Source: Streptomyces sp. SID9727 (GTDB taxonomy: Bacteria > Actinomycetota > Actinomycetes > Streptomycetales > Streptomycetaceae). From it: DNA of 34,823 bases. The notes under the pieces were generated by a model. It had not been told where the DNA came from. It worked only from the letters and a program-made list of their open reading frames with translations, and did not search any database. Shown here piece by piece: positions 14,900 to 22,173 of this stretch; within the stretch, counting starts at the first letter, position 1; the number at the start of each line of letters is the position of its first letter. The stretch lies in the NCBI RefSeq assembly GCF_010550605.1, contig NZ_JAAGNI010000311.1:1-34823 (forward strand). Direction: 5' to 3'. The position numbers and the translations under genes are program-made.

Positions 14900-15759
14900 C
14901 CGCGGACTACCGCCAACCCGCCGACCCGGGTCGTGATGCCCGCCGGCCCGCGTCGGGCCGAAGCGAGCACGCTGGCCGGTCGACCGAGGGTGTCGCCCTG
15001 CTCCACCTCGATCGCGATCGTCCGCGCCCTTGCCGTGTCGAGCAGGTGGGCGGCCAGGCAGCCGGTGCTGTTGGCGTTGGCGACGTCCTCGTCGACACCG
15101 ATCGCCGGCGCGAACATCCGCGCCGCACCCGGTCGGTCGCCCACCGGCGGTACGTACACGAAACAGCCGAGGAGCCCGTACCGCTGGCACACCTCTGCCA
15201 GCCTGCCGAGGTGTGGGCGGACTCGGAGCAGCGCCGACCGGTCGTGGACCGGTACCAGCATGCGTGGTGCGCCGGGCGCGGCGATCCGTGGCGCGTCGGT
15301 CGGATGCGGATCGTCCGCGGTGAGCCCGAGCGCGGCGACGATCGCGGCGCGCTCGTCCGGTGCCGGGTGACGCAGCGCGACGAGGCCCTGGTCGAACCAC
15401 ACCTCGATGCCGGCGGGGCGGCGGATCGCGACGGTGTCGAATGTGCGCCCGCCGGTGTGTTGGCGGTCGTTCAGCTCGCCCAGCGCGGTGCGGGTCAACC
15501 GGGCGGCCTGCGCGGCAACGGTGCCGTGGCCGCAGCCGGACAGTTCGGCGGAGGCGGTGAAGAACCGGACCGGCCGGCCACCGTCCGGCGTCCGCCCCGG
15601 GCCGAGGAACGCCGCGTGCGAGGTGCCGGCCGCAGCAGCGACCGCACGCCGGTCAGCGTCCGTCGCCTCCGGGTCGTCGTCGGTGACGGCCGTGGGGCTG
15701 CCGCCCCGGCCGTCGCGCCGCACGCACGCATCAACCACCGTCACATCCGGCCAGGACAT
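14887..15759 (-). CDS. PhzF-family isomerase-like protein with altered catalytic site
   Basis: A 290-residue protein of the PhzF fold (two half barrels related to diaminopimelate epimerase), named for an isomerase of phenazine synthesis but mostly of unknown function. Recognisable parts are FFTASAELSGCGHGT, equivalent to the CGHAT block, and a C-terminal GVDEDVANANSTGC segment where most relatives have EDPVTGSA. In PhzF the catalytic Glu lies in an SETTF-like motif; the matching stretch here is TSHAAF with His48 in its place. The usual chemistry is therefore doubtful. ATG 15759 has AGGGGGG immediately ahead. It is the last gene of the AhpD-EthD-PhzF run, 113 bp after the EthD gene with a hairpin between. 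No other phenazine gene is present. Confidence 0.82.
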   Translation of the reverse strand: MSWPDVTVVDACVRRDGRGGSPTAVTDDDPEATDADRRAVAAAAGTSHAAFLGPGRTPDGGRPVRFFTASAELSGCGHGTVAAQAARLTRTALGELNDRQHTGGRTFDTVAIRRPAGIEVWFDQGLVALRHPAPDERAAIVAALGLTADDPHPTDAPRIAAPGAPRMLVPVHDRSALLRVRPHLGRLAEVCQRYGLLGCFVYVPPVGDRPGAARMFAPAIGVDEDVANANSTGCLAAHLLDTARARTIAIEVEQGDTLGRPASVLASARRGPAGITTRVGGLAVVRGSHT

Positions 15760-15813
15760 CGGCCCCCCTTTGACCCTCAACGCACCGGCAACCGCGAACG
15801 GCGTTCCGGAGAT

Positions 15814-15828
15814 GGCCGGGCCCCGGCC
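15814..15828 (-). other. GC hairpin between the EthD-like and PhzF-like genes
   Basis: GGCCGGG-C-CCCGGCC is a perfect dyad in the 113-bp gap. It may reduce read-through into the PhzF-like gene. There is no U-run, so it is not called a terminator. Confidence 0.4.
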
Positions 15829-15872
15829 GCAACGGCACGCTCCGAACGCGTCCCGGAGCGTCCCGGCCTGCC

Positions 15873-16226
15873 TCAGCCGGTGCCGTCCTGCACCGGATAG
15901 TCCATGACGACCACACCGCCGGTGGCGTAGTTGGCGACATCGGCGGCCAGCCGCCGGCCTTGCGGCGACGACCGCGCCGCGGCCAGGGCGGCGGCGTCAG
16001 CGAAGTCGGCCTCGAAGACCGCGAAGTACGGCGCTTCTCCGTTGGTCGCTGCCACGTCGAAGCTGTAGCGCCACGCAAGCAGGCCGGGCCAATCCATGAC
16101 CAGCGGAAGGTGGTTGTTCACGTAGTAGTCGCGGAAGTGGTCAGGGTCGGCGGGCTTGGGATAGAGGACCACCAACTTGTGCAGGACGGCCTGTCGCGCC
16201 GCGGAGTACTCCCGGGCAGTGCTCAT
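15873..16226 (-). CDS. EthD-family protein
   Basis: A 117-residue protein of the EthD group (dimeric ferredoxin-like alpha+beta barrel). It starts the domain with KLVVLYPKPADPDHFRDYYVNNH, contains the family's H-LPL pattern, and ends with a strand reading YATGGVVVMDYPVQ. Relatives act in ether degradation or as small cyclases and monooxygenase helpers; here the role is unknown. The ATG at 16226 overlaps the stop of the upstream AhpD-like gene by four bases (16223-16226), so translation is coupled. A 37-codon in-frame extension upstream is Arg-rich read-through of the overlapping gene and is rejected. It is expected to be controlled by the divergent HxlR regulator. Confidence 0.85.
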   Translation of the reverse strand: MSTAREYSAARQAVLHKLVVLYPKPADPDHFRDYYVNNHLPLVMDWPGLLAWRYSFDVAATNGEAPYFAVFEADFADAAALAAARSSPQGRRLAADVANYATGGVVVMDYPVQDGTG

Positions 16227-16807
16227 CGGTTGGTCCCGGTCGTGAGGGGGAGGAAGTCGGCGAAGCGAGGCGCGCCGGGCTCGTGCCGCACGCGCGTGGC
16301 GCGCGCGGCGAAGCTGACGGCGTGGTACCACCCGCACAGCAGAAGCAGATCGAGCAGCTGGAGCTCATCGAAGACCGGCCCGAGCCGTGTCCACAGCGCG
16401 TCATCGATGTCGGAACGCTCGTGCAGCGCATCGACAGCGAGGATGAGCAGCCGTTCCCTCTCGGACGTCCAGCACGCGTCAGCGGGGCCGCCGTGCACCA
16501 GGGATGCCGCCTGCTCGCGGGTGAGTCCGACCCGGTCGGCGAACGTCATCATGTGCACGCCCCACTCGTACTCGCAGCCGCACAGCGCGCACGTCCGGTC
16601 GATGACGATCTCGCGTTCCCGCATGGTCAGGGTCAGCTGTCTGCCCAACTCGTAGCGACCCCACCCGTGCATGGCGTCGGCCATGGGGATGTTTCTGGCG
16701 AACATCCGGAACAGCCCGATCGGCGGGGCGTCCCCGGCCATCATGCGCGCGAGCAGTGCGCCGGCCTGGTCGGTGTACGGCGGGTTCAGCAGGGCTATCC
16801 GCGACAT
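16223..16807 (-). CDS. Carboxymuconolactone decarboxylase/AhpD-like protein
   Basis: A 194-residue all-helical protein of the CMD/AhpD family. The active-site-like region CALCGCEYEWGVH gives Cys73, Cys76 (CxxC), an extra Cys78 and His85, as in AhpD-type peroxidase partners. An N-terminal part (RIALLNPPYTDQAGALLARM) matches the usual start of CMD-like proteins. It may be a thiol peroxidase or a dehydrogenase-linked decarboxylase relative; the substrate is unknown. ATG 16807 has GGGAGA upstream. It is the first gene of a three-gene operon. The promoter (-35 TTGCGT, 17-bp spacer, -10 TAGCAT on the minus strand) is threaded through the presumed HxlR operator. Confidence 0.87.
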   Translation of the reverse strand: MSRIALLNPPYTDQAGALLARMMAGDAPPIGLFRMFARNIPMADAMHGWGRYELGRQLTLTMREREIVIDRTCALCGCEYEWGVHMMTFADRVGLTREQAASLVHGGPADACWTSERERLLILAVDALHERSDIDDALWTRLGPVFDELQLLDLLLLCGWYHAVSFAARATRVRHEPGAPRFADFLPLTTGTNR

Positions 16808-16825
16808 CGGCTCTCCCGTCGAGTT

Positions 16826-16881
16826 CGTTTCGAAATCAGAAACGCCGAGTGGATGCTAGTGTTTCGAATAACGAAACGCAA
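16826..16881. promoter_or_regulatory. Twin HxlR operators and divergent promoter
   Basis: The 88-bp gap between the AhpD-like and HxlR genes holds two related dyads: CGTTTC-N7-GAAACG (16826-16844) and GTTTCG-N5-CGAAAC (16861-16877). The minus-strand promoter reads TTGCGT (complement of 16876-16881), 17 bp, TAGCAT (complement of 16853-16858). The second dyad therefore fills its spacer and would block RNA polymerase. The first dyad lies just downstream of the start. Plus-strand TAGTGT (about 16857-16862) may be the -10 of the regulator. Confidence 0.75.
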
Positions 16882-16895
16882 GGACTAGGAGAGGC

Positions 16896-17249
16896 ATGCC
16901 GACACCGCGCCCAGGAACACCGGTCCGTGGATCGACGACCGGCCGTCCCCTCATGGCCGCGATGGACCTGTTCGGCCGTCGGTGGGCGCTGCGGATTCTC
17001 TGGGAACTGCGTGCGGGTCCGCTCGGCGCCCGCGCACTGCTGGCACAGTGCGAAGGGCTGTCGTCCAGCGTCCTCTACCAGCGACTCCGCGAACTCGCAT
17101 CGAGCGGGATCGTCGCCTCCTCAGCCGATGGCTACGAGCTGACTCGGCTGGGGACAGCACTCCGTGATGCCCTCCGTCCGCTCGACGAATGGGCGATCAC
17201 CTGGGCGCAGGAGCAAGAACACAACGATCAGGAGCCCACGGAGACGTGA
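16896..17249 (+). CDS. HxlR-family transcriptional regulator
   Basis: A 117-residue MarR-like winged-helix regulator of the HxlR group. The family opening (MAAMDLFGRRWALRILWELRAGP) is at residues 20-42. The recognition helix follows in SSSVLYQRLRELASSGIV, and the wing (YELTRLGTAL) after it. It lacks the cysteine seen in redox or aldehyde-sensing HxlR members near the N-terminus, so the signal may differ. ATG 16896 has AGGAG 4-8 bases upstream. It diverges from the AhpD-EthD-PhzF operon and probably represses it, and itself, through the twin GTTTCG dyads between them. Confidence 0.92.
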   Translation: MPTPRPGTPVRGSTTGRPLMAAMDLFGRRWALRILWELRAGPLGARALLAQCEGLSSSVLYQRLRELASSGIVASSADGYELTRLGTALRDALRPLDEWAITWAQEQEHNDQEPTET

Positions 17250-17252
17250 AGG

Positions 17253-17641
17253 TCACGTGGTGGTGGGCGATCCCGCCGGGCTTGCCGTACCTGACGCTGG
17301 TCTCGGCGAGCAGACGAAGGTCGTGATGACGTAGCGGCCGAAGGGATCATCCAGCTTCGGCTCGTTGCCGGACGCCGGGCCGAAGCGCTGCCACCGGTCC
17401 ACCCAGTACGCGGTCCTCGCCACGATCCCCATGAGGGAACGCTCCGGCATCCGGGCCTTGATCTCCTGCTCCAGGCGCCTCGCCGAAGGCCGCTGCCCTT
17501 CCGAGCGGTGCGGCTTCAGCGACGGGATGCCGGTCTCGGGATCGATGATCAGGCCCTCGTCGTCCGGGTACCCGGCGTCCGCGGCCGCGGCCGCGGTGAG
17601 CTTGCGCGTTCCTTGTCCACGATCCTCCCACCGGACGCCAT
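17253..17641 (-). pseudogene. Unknown gene broken by frameshifts
   Basis: Protein-like sequence runs through three minus-strand frames. An ATG at 17641 opens MASGGRIVDKE. One base appears lost near 17605-17613, because the sense continues one frame over as TRKLTAAAAADAGYPDDEG, then LIIDPETGIPSLKPHRSEG and MPERSLMGIVARTAYWVDRW to RYVITT. Near 17311-17325 the plausible reading shifts again to RLLAETSVRYGKPGGIAHHH, which would end inside the antisense of the HxlR gene at about 17197. The pieces have well-mixed composition unlike a chance frame. I do not recognise the family. The overlap with the HxlR gene suggests the AhpD/HxlR block was inserted into or next to it. Confidence 0.5.
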
Positions 17642-17669
17642 GGTGGGGACGAGGCCGAACCCTCGGTGC

Positions 17670-17713
17670 CCGCCCCCCGGGACCCGCACCGCACAGGCGG
17701 GCCCCGGGGGCGG
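17670..17713 (-). terminator. Terminator of the sugar operon
   Basis: An imperfect long hairpin pairs about 17670-17687 (CCGCCCCCCGGGACCCGC) with 17697-17713 (GCGGGCCCCGGGGGCGG), with one bulge and one mismatch. It begins 7 bases past the stop of the TIM-barrel isomerase gene on the minus strand. The loop is CACCGCACAG-like. Confidence 0.7.
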
Positions 17714-17720
17714 TCCGCAC

Positions 17721-18548
17721 TCAGCAGGCGTGCTCGGCGTACCGGGCCGCCACCTCCGCCAGGACCTCCGCGCCGTCCCTCGCCCACAGCGCCTCGTTGA
17801 AGATCTCCACCTCGACCGGGCCGTCGAAGCCGGTCGCCTCCACCGCCTCCCGGAAGAAGCGGAAGTCCACACTGCCGTCGCCGAGTTGGCCCCGGCCCAG
17901 CAGGACGCCCGCCGGGAGCGGGGTGATCCAGTCCGCGAGCTGGAAGGAGTGGATGCGGCCGGACGCGCCGGCCCGCGCGATCTGGGCGGGGGCCTGGTCG
18001 TCCCACCAGAGGTGGTACGTGTCCACGACCACGCCCACCCGGTCGGACGGGAAGCGCTCGGCGAGGTCCAGGGCCTGGGAGAGCGTCGAGACCACGCAGC
18101 GGTCCGAGGCGAACATGGGGTGCAGGGGCTCGATGGCCAGGCGCACCCCGCGGTCGGCGGCGTAGGGGGCCAGCTCGGCCAGGGCGTCCGCGATGCGTTC
18201 GCGGGCGCCGTACAGGTCCTTGCCGCCCTCCGGGAGGCCGCCCGAGACGAGGACCAGGGTGTCCGTGCCCACGCCCGCCGCCTCGTCGAGCGCGGCGCGG
18301 TTGTCGTCCAGGGCGCGGGCGCGCTCCGCCGGGTCCGTGGCGGTGAGGAAGCCGCCCCGGCACAGGCTGGTGACGGTCAGGCCGTGGTCGGCGAGGAGGC
18401 GGGCCGTCGCCTCGACGCCGTACGACTGCACCGGGGCCCGCCAGAGGCCCACCTTGTCGATGCCCGCCTTCGCGCAGCCCTCGGCCAGCTCGGGGAGCGA
18501 CCACTGCTTGATGGTCTCCTGGTTGATGGAGAGGCGTCCGTCGCTCAT
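17721..18548 (-). CDS. Sugar phosphate isomerase/epimerase (TIM barrel)
   Basis: A 275-residue cytosolic enzyme of the xylose-isomerase-like TIM-barrel family (AP endonuclease 2 fold). The divalent-metal ligands are in place: Glu in LAIEPLHP, Asp and His in GVVVDTYHLWW, and Glu in VEVEIFNE. The reaction is likely aldose-ketose isomerisation or epimerisation of a sugar or keto-sugar; the substrate is unknown. Its ATG (18548) overlaps the stop of the DUF993 gene by four bases, so the two are translated together. It is the last gene of the operon Gfo/Idh/MocA - DUF993 - isomerase, and a strong hairpin follows it. Confidence 0.9.
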   Translation of the reverse strand: MSDGRLSINQETIKQWSLPELAEGCAKAGIDKVGLWRAPVQSYGVEATARLLADHGLTVTSLCRGGFLTATDPAERARALDDNRAALDEAAGVGTDTLVLVSGGLPEGGKDLYGARERIADALAELAPYAADRGVRLAIEPLHPMFASDRCVVSTLSQALDLAERFPSDRVGVVVDTYHLWWDDQAPAQIARAGASGRIHSFQLADWITPLPAGVLLGRGQLGDGSVDFRFFREAVEATGFDGPVEVEIFNEALWARDGAEVLAEVAARYAEHAC

Positions 18549-19690
18549 CGGGTGCCTCCGCTGACCGTGAGGAGCGCGCGCATCCGGGACTCCGCGAGGT
18601 CCGGGTCCGGGAACAGGCCGAGTCCGTCGGCGAGTTCGTACGCCTTCGCCAGGTGCGGGAGCGAGCGGGCCGACTGGAGGCCGCCCACCATCGTGAAGTG
18701 GTCCTGGTGGCCGGCCAGCCAGGCCAGGAAGACGACGCCCGTCTTGTAGAAGCGGGTCGGCGCCTGGAAGAGGTGCCGGGACAACTCGACCGTCGGGTCC
18801 AGCAGTTCGCGGAAGCCCTTCGTATCGCCCGTGTCCAGCACCCGTACCGCGTGCGCGGCCAGCGGGCCGAGCGGGTCGAAGATGCCGAGCAGCGCGTGGC
18901 TGAAGCCCCGGTCGTCGCCCGCGATCAGCTCCGGGTAGTTGAAGTCGTCCCCGGTGTAGCAGCGGACCCCGCTCGGCAGCCGCCGGCGCACGTCGATCTC
19001 GCGGTCCGCGTCGAGCAGCGACATCTTGATGCCGTCGACCTTGTCCGGGTGCTCCGCGATGACCTGGAGGAACGTGTCGGTGGCCAGGTCCAGGTCGGTG
19101 GAGCCCCAGTAGCCTTCGAGCGCCGGGTCGAACATCGGGCCCAGCCAGTGCAGGACGACCGGTTCCGTCGCCTGGCGCAGCAGATGGGCGTACGTCTCCA
19201 GGTAGTCCTGGGGGCCCTTCGCGGCGGCGGCGAGCGCGCGGGATGCCATCAGGATGGCCTGGGCGCCGCTCTCCTCGACCACGGCGAGCTGTTGCTCGTA
19301 CGCGGCACGCACCTCGGCGAGCGTCGCCGGGCCGGGCGGCAGCTGGTCCGTGCCGACGCCGCAGGCGATGCGCCCGCCGACGGACCTGGCCTCGGCGGCC
19401 GAGCGGCGGATCAGTTCCTCGGCGCCCGCCCAGTCCAGGCCCATGCCGCGCTGCGCGGTGTCCATGGCCTCGGCCACGCCCAGGCCGTGCGACCAGAGGT
19501 GGCGGCGGAAGGCGAGGGTGGCGTCCCAGTCGACGGCGGCCGGGGAGTCCGGGGTGGTGTCGGCGTACGGGTCGGCCACGACGTGCGCGGCGGAGAAGAC
19601 CGTACGGGAGGCGAGCGGCGTACCCGTCGGGGCGAGGTCGAGCGGGGTGGCCCGGGGTTCGTACGGGCCCTGCGGGAGATGGATGGTCAC
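18545..19690 (-). CDS. DUF993 family, dihydrodipicolinate-synthase-like aldolase
   Basis: A 381-residue protein of the DUF993 family, distantly related to the class I pyruvate/keto-acid aldolases of the DHDPS (NAL) superfamily. A lysine at GIKMSLLDADREID lies where the Schiff-base lysine is expected near the end of strand 6. CYTGDDFNYPELIAGD and the HWLGPMFDPALEGYWG region are family-typical. No function has been firmly assigned to the family that I know of; I infer cleavage of a keto-sugar or sugar-acid product. GTG 19690 has GGAG about 8 bases upstream. It lies 40 bp after the oxidoreductase gene and overlaps the isomerase gene, a clear operon. Confidence 0.85.
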   Translation of the reverse strand: MTIHLPQGPYEPRATPLDLAPTGTPLASRTVFSAAHVVADPYADTTPDSPAAVDWDATLAFRRHLWSHGLGVAEAMDTAQRGMGLDWAGAEELIRRSAAEARSVGGRIACGVGTDQLPPGPATLAEVRAAYEQQLAVVEESGAQAILMASRALAAAAKGPQDYLETYAHLLRQATEPVVLHWLGPMFDPALEGYWGSTDLDLATDTFLQVIAEHPDKVDGIKMSLLDADREIDVRRRLPSGVRCYTGDDFNYPELIAGDDRGFSHALLGIFDPLGPLAAHAVRVLDTGDTKGFRELLDPTVELSRHLFQAPTRFYKTGVVFLAWLAGHQDHFTMVGGLQSARSLPHLAKAYELADGLGLFPDPDLAESRMRALLTVSGGTR

Positions 19691-19730
19691 GGTGACGGCT
19701 CCGTTGATCCGTGGGAGGGGAGGCGGCGGG

Positions 19731-20882
19731 TCACAGGGACAGCTCCGGGACGTCCAGGCGGCGGCCCTCCGCGTGGGACTTCAGGCCCAGCTCCGCGAGC
19801 TGCACGCCGCGCGCACCCGCCATCAGGTCCCAGCTGTAGGGCTCGTCCAGGACGATGTGGCGCAGGAACAGCTCCCACTGGGCCTTGAAGCCGTTGTCGA
19901 AGACCGCGTTGTCCGGGACCTCCTGCCACTGGTCGCGGAAGGACTCGGTGACCGGCAGATCCGGGTTCCAGACCGGCTTCGGGGTGGCCGAGCGGTGCTG
20001 GACGCGGCAGTTGCGCAGGCCCGCGACGGCGGAGCCGTGGGTGCCGTCCACCTGGAACTCGACCAGCTCGTCGCGGTTGACCCGGACCGTCCAGGAGGAG
20101 TTGATCTGGGCGACCGCGCCGCTCTCCAGCTGGAAGATGCCGTAGGCGGCGTCGTCGGCGGTCGCGGCGTAGGGCTTGCCGTGCTCGTCGCGCCGCTCCG
20201 GGATGTGGGTCTGGACGTGCGCCTGGACCGTGGTGACCCGGCCGAACAGCTCGTGGAGCACGTACTCCCAGTGCGGGAACATGTCCACGACGATGCCGCC
20301 GCCGTCCTCCGCGCGGTAGTTCCAGGACGGGCGCTGCGCCTCCTGCCAGTCGCCCTCGAAGACCCAGTAGCCGAACTCGCCGCGCACGGAGAGGATCTCG
20401 CCGAAGAAGCCGCCGTCGATGAGGCGCTTCAGCTTCAGCAGGCCCGGCAGGAAGATCTTGTCCTGGACGACGCCGTGCTTGATGCCGGCCTCCTGGGCCA
20501 GCCGGGCCAGGTCGAGGGCGCCCTCGACGTCCGTGGCGGTCGGCTTCTCGGTGTAGACGTGCTTGCCGGCGGCGACGGCCTTCTTGATCGCCTCCACCCG
20601 GGCCTGGGTGACCTGGGCGTCGAAGTAGATGTCGACGGTGTCGTCCGCGAGGACCGCGTCCAGGTCGGTCGACCACTCGGTCAGACCGTGGCGGGCGGCC
20701 AGTTCCTCCAGGGCGTGGGCGCGGCGGCCGACGAGGATCGGCTCGGGCCACAGCACGTCGCCGTCGCCGAGGTCGAGGCCGCCCTGCTCGCGGATCGCGA
20801 GGATCGAGCGCACCAGGTGCTGCCGGTATCCCATGCGTCCCGTCACGCCGTTCATGGCGATGCGCACTGTCCTGCGTGTCAC
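19731..20882 (-). CDS. Gfo/Idh/MocA-family oxidoreductase
   Basis: A 383-residue NAD(P)-dependent sugar dehydrogenase of the Gfo/Idh/MocA family. A Rossmann domain opens the protein (RIAMNGVTGRMGYRQHL). The conserved Glu112-Lys113-Pro114 of HVYTEKPTATD holds the catalytic lysine. The C-terminal alpha/beta domain carries the family signature GGGIVVDMFPHWEYVL. Expected reaction: oxidation of a sugar, inositol or glycoside hydroxyl to a ketone. The start is GTG 20882 with GGAGGG 7 bases upstream. It is the first gene of the minus-strand sugar operon and diverges from the LacI regulator; a LacI-type site lies 23 bp ahead of the start. Confidence 0.93.
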   Translation of the reverse strand: MTRRTVRIAMNGVTGRMGYRQHLVRSILAIREQGGLDLGDGDVLWPEPILVGRRAHALEELAARHGLTEWSTDLDAVLADDTVDIYFDAQVTQARVEAIKKAVAAGKHVYTEKPTATDVEGALDLARLAQEAGIKHGVVQDKIFLPGLLKLKRLIDGGFFGEILSVRGEFGYWVFEGDWQEAQRPSWNYRAEDGGGIVVDMFPHWEYVLHELFGRVTTVQAHVQTHIPERRDEHGKPYAATADDAAYGIFQLESGAVAQINSSWTVRVNRDELVEFQVDGTHGSAVAGLRNCRVQHRSATPKPVWNPDLPVTESFRDQWQEVPDNAVFDNGFKAQWELFLRHIVLDEPYSWDLMAGARGVQLAELGLKSHAEGRRLDVPELSL

Positions 20883-20904
20883 GAAAGTTCCCTCCGTACG
20901 GCCG

Positions 20905-20920
20905 TAGCAAGCGCTTTCTA
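20905..20920. promoter_or_regulatory. LacI-family operator
   Basis: TAGCAAGCGCTTTCTA is a 16-bp dyad with one mismatched pair and the AAGCGCTT core typical of LacI-family sites. It lies between the divergent oxidoreductase and LacI genes, the only intergenic dyad of this kind in the module. TAGCCT (20934-20939) nearby may be a -10 for the regulator. Confidence 0.75.
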
Positions 20921-21000
20921 TGCAGGATGACGCTAGCCTGCCGACAGCGGCCCGGACAAGAGGGGGCCCGTCAATCGGTCACCGGCCACGGAGGAAAGCG

Positions 21001-22065
21001 ATGACAGTCACCCTGGCGGACGTGGCGGCCCGCGCCCGGGTGTCCCCGGCCACCGTCTCCCGTGTGCTGAACGGCAATTACCCGGTGGCGGCGTCCACCC
21101 GGGAACGGGTGCTGCGTGCGGTGGACGACCTGGATTACGTGCTGAACGGGCAGGCCAGCGCCCTGGCGGCGGCCACCTCGGACCTGGTCGGCGTCCTCGT
21201 CAACGACATCGCCGACCCGTTCTTCGGGATCATGGCGGGCGCCGCGCAGACCGAGATCGGCGGGCCCGGCGACGGGTCCGGCCGGGCGGGCGGCGAGAAA
21301 CTGGCGGTCGTCTGCAACACCGGCGGCTCCCCCGCCCGCGAGCTGACCTACCTCACCCTGCTCCAGCGCCAGCGCGCCGCCGCCGTCGTCCTCACCGGGG
21401 GCGCGGTGGAGGACCCGGAGCACCAGACGGCGATGGCCGCGAAGCTCGCCAAGCTCGCGGAGGCGGGGACCCGGGTCGTGCTCTGCGGGCGGCCGCCGCT
21501 GCCGGACGGGGCGTCCGTGGTGGCGGCGCTGGCCTTCGACAACCAGGGCGGCGCCCGGCGCCTCACCGGCCACCTGCTCTCCCTGGGGCACCGCCGGATC
21601 GGCTATGTCGCGGGCCCGCTGGAACGGACCACCACCCGCCACCGCCTGGCCGGTCACCGGGAGGCGATGCGTGCGGCGGGGGCGGCCGGGGACGAGGACC
21701 GGCTGACCGTGCACGGCTCGTACGACCGGGCCTCCGGCTACGACGCCACGGTCGAACTCCTGCGCCGCGAACCGGGGATCACGGCGGTCGTCGCCGCGAA
21801 CGACACCGTGGCGCTCGGCGCGGCGGCGGCGGTCCGCGACCGGGGGCTGCGCATCCCCGAGGACATCTCGGTCGCCGGCTTCGACGACCTGCCGTTCTCC
21901 GTGGACGTGGTCCCGGCCCTGACGACCGTGCGGCTCCCGCTGTTCGAGGCCGGGGCGCGGGCGGGGCGGCTGGCCATGGGCAAGGAGGACCCGCCGCCGG
22001 GCGGCATCGCGCTGATCCCGGCCGAGCTGATGGTGCGCGGCTCGACGGCGGCGCCCCGGGGGTGA
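21001..22065 (+). CDS. LacI-family transcriptional regulator
   Basis: A 354-residue repressor. The helix-turn-helix and hinge occupy residues 3-55 (VTLADVAARARVSPATVSRV, LNGNYPVAAS). A periplasmic-binding-protein-like sensor domain follows, with GLRIPEDISVAGFDDLPFS near the C-terminus, a family hallmark. An extra Gly-rich loop around residue 85-95 (GGPGDGSGRAGGEK) is unusual for the family. ATG 21001 with GGAGG 8 bases upstream is chosen over an in-frame ATG at 20920, which is part of the operator. It probably controls the divergent oxidoreductase operon, and perhaps the isomerase gene downstream. The inducer is probably the sugar degraded or a derivative. Confidence 0.94.
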   Translation: MTVTLADVAARARVSPATVSRVLNGNYPVAASTRERVLRAVDDLDYVLNGQASALAAATSDLVGVLVNDIADPFFGIMAGAAQTEIGGPGDGSGRAGGEKLAVVCNTGGSPARELTYLTLLQRQRAAAVVLTGGAVEDPEHQTAMAAKLAKLAEAGTRVVLCGRPPLPDGASVVAALAFDNQGGARRLTGHLLSLGHRRIGYVAGPLERTTTRHRLAGHREAMRAAGAAGDEDRLTVHGSYDRASGYDATVELLRREPGITAVVAANDTVALGAAAAVRDRGLRIPEDISVAGFDDLPFSVDVVPALTTVRLPLFEAGARAGRLAMGKEDPPPGGIALIPAELMVRGSTAAPRG

Positions 22066-22173
22066 GCGGCATGCGGCGGGGTACCCGTCAGGGCGCCCGC
22101 CTCTCGTAGGGTGCGGCGGCGGGGGCGCCCCTCGCACACGCACGGCGGCACGGAACGACGGAAGGATCACGCA

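Noticed and set aside
14887..16807. Phenazine biosynthesis cluster
   Set aside because: Only a PhzF-fold protein is present, with a changed active site; no PhzA/B/D/E/G-like gene is nearby.
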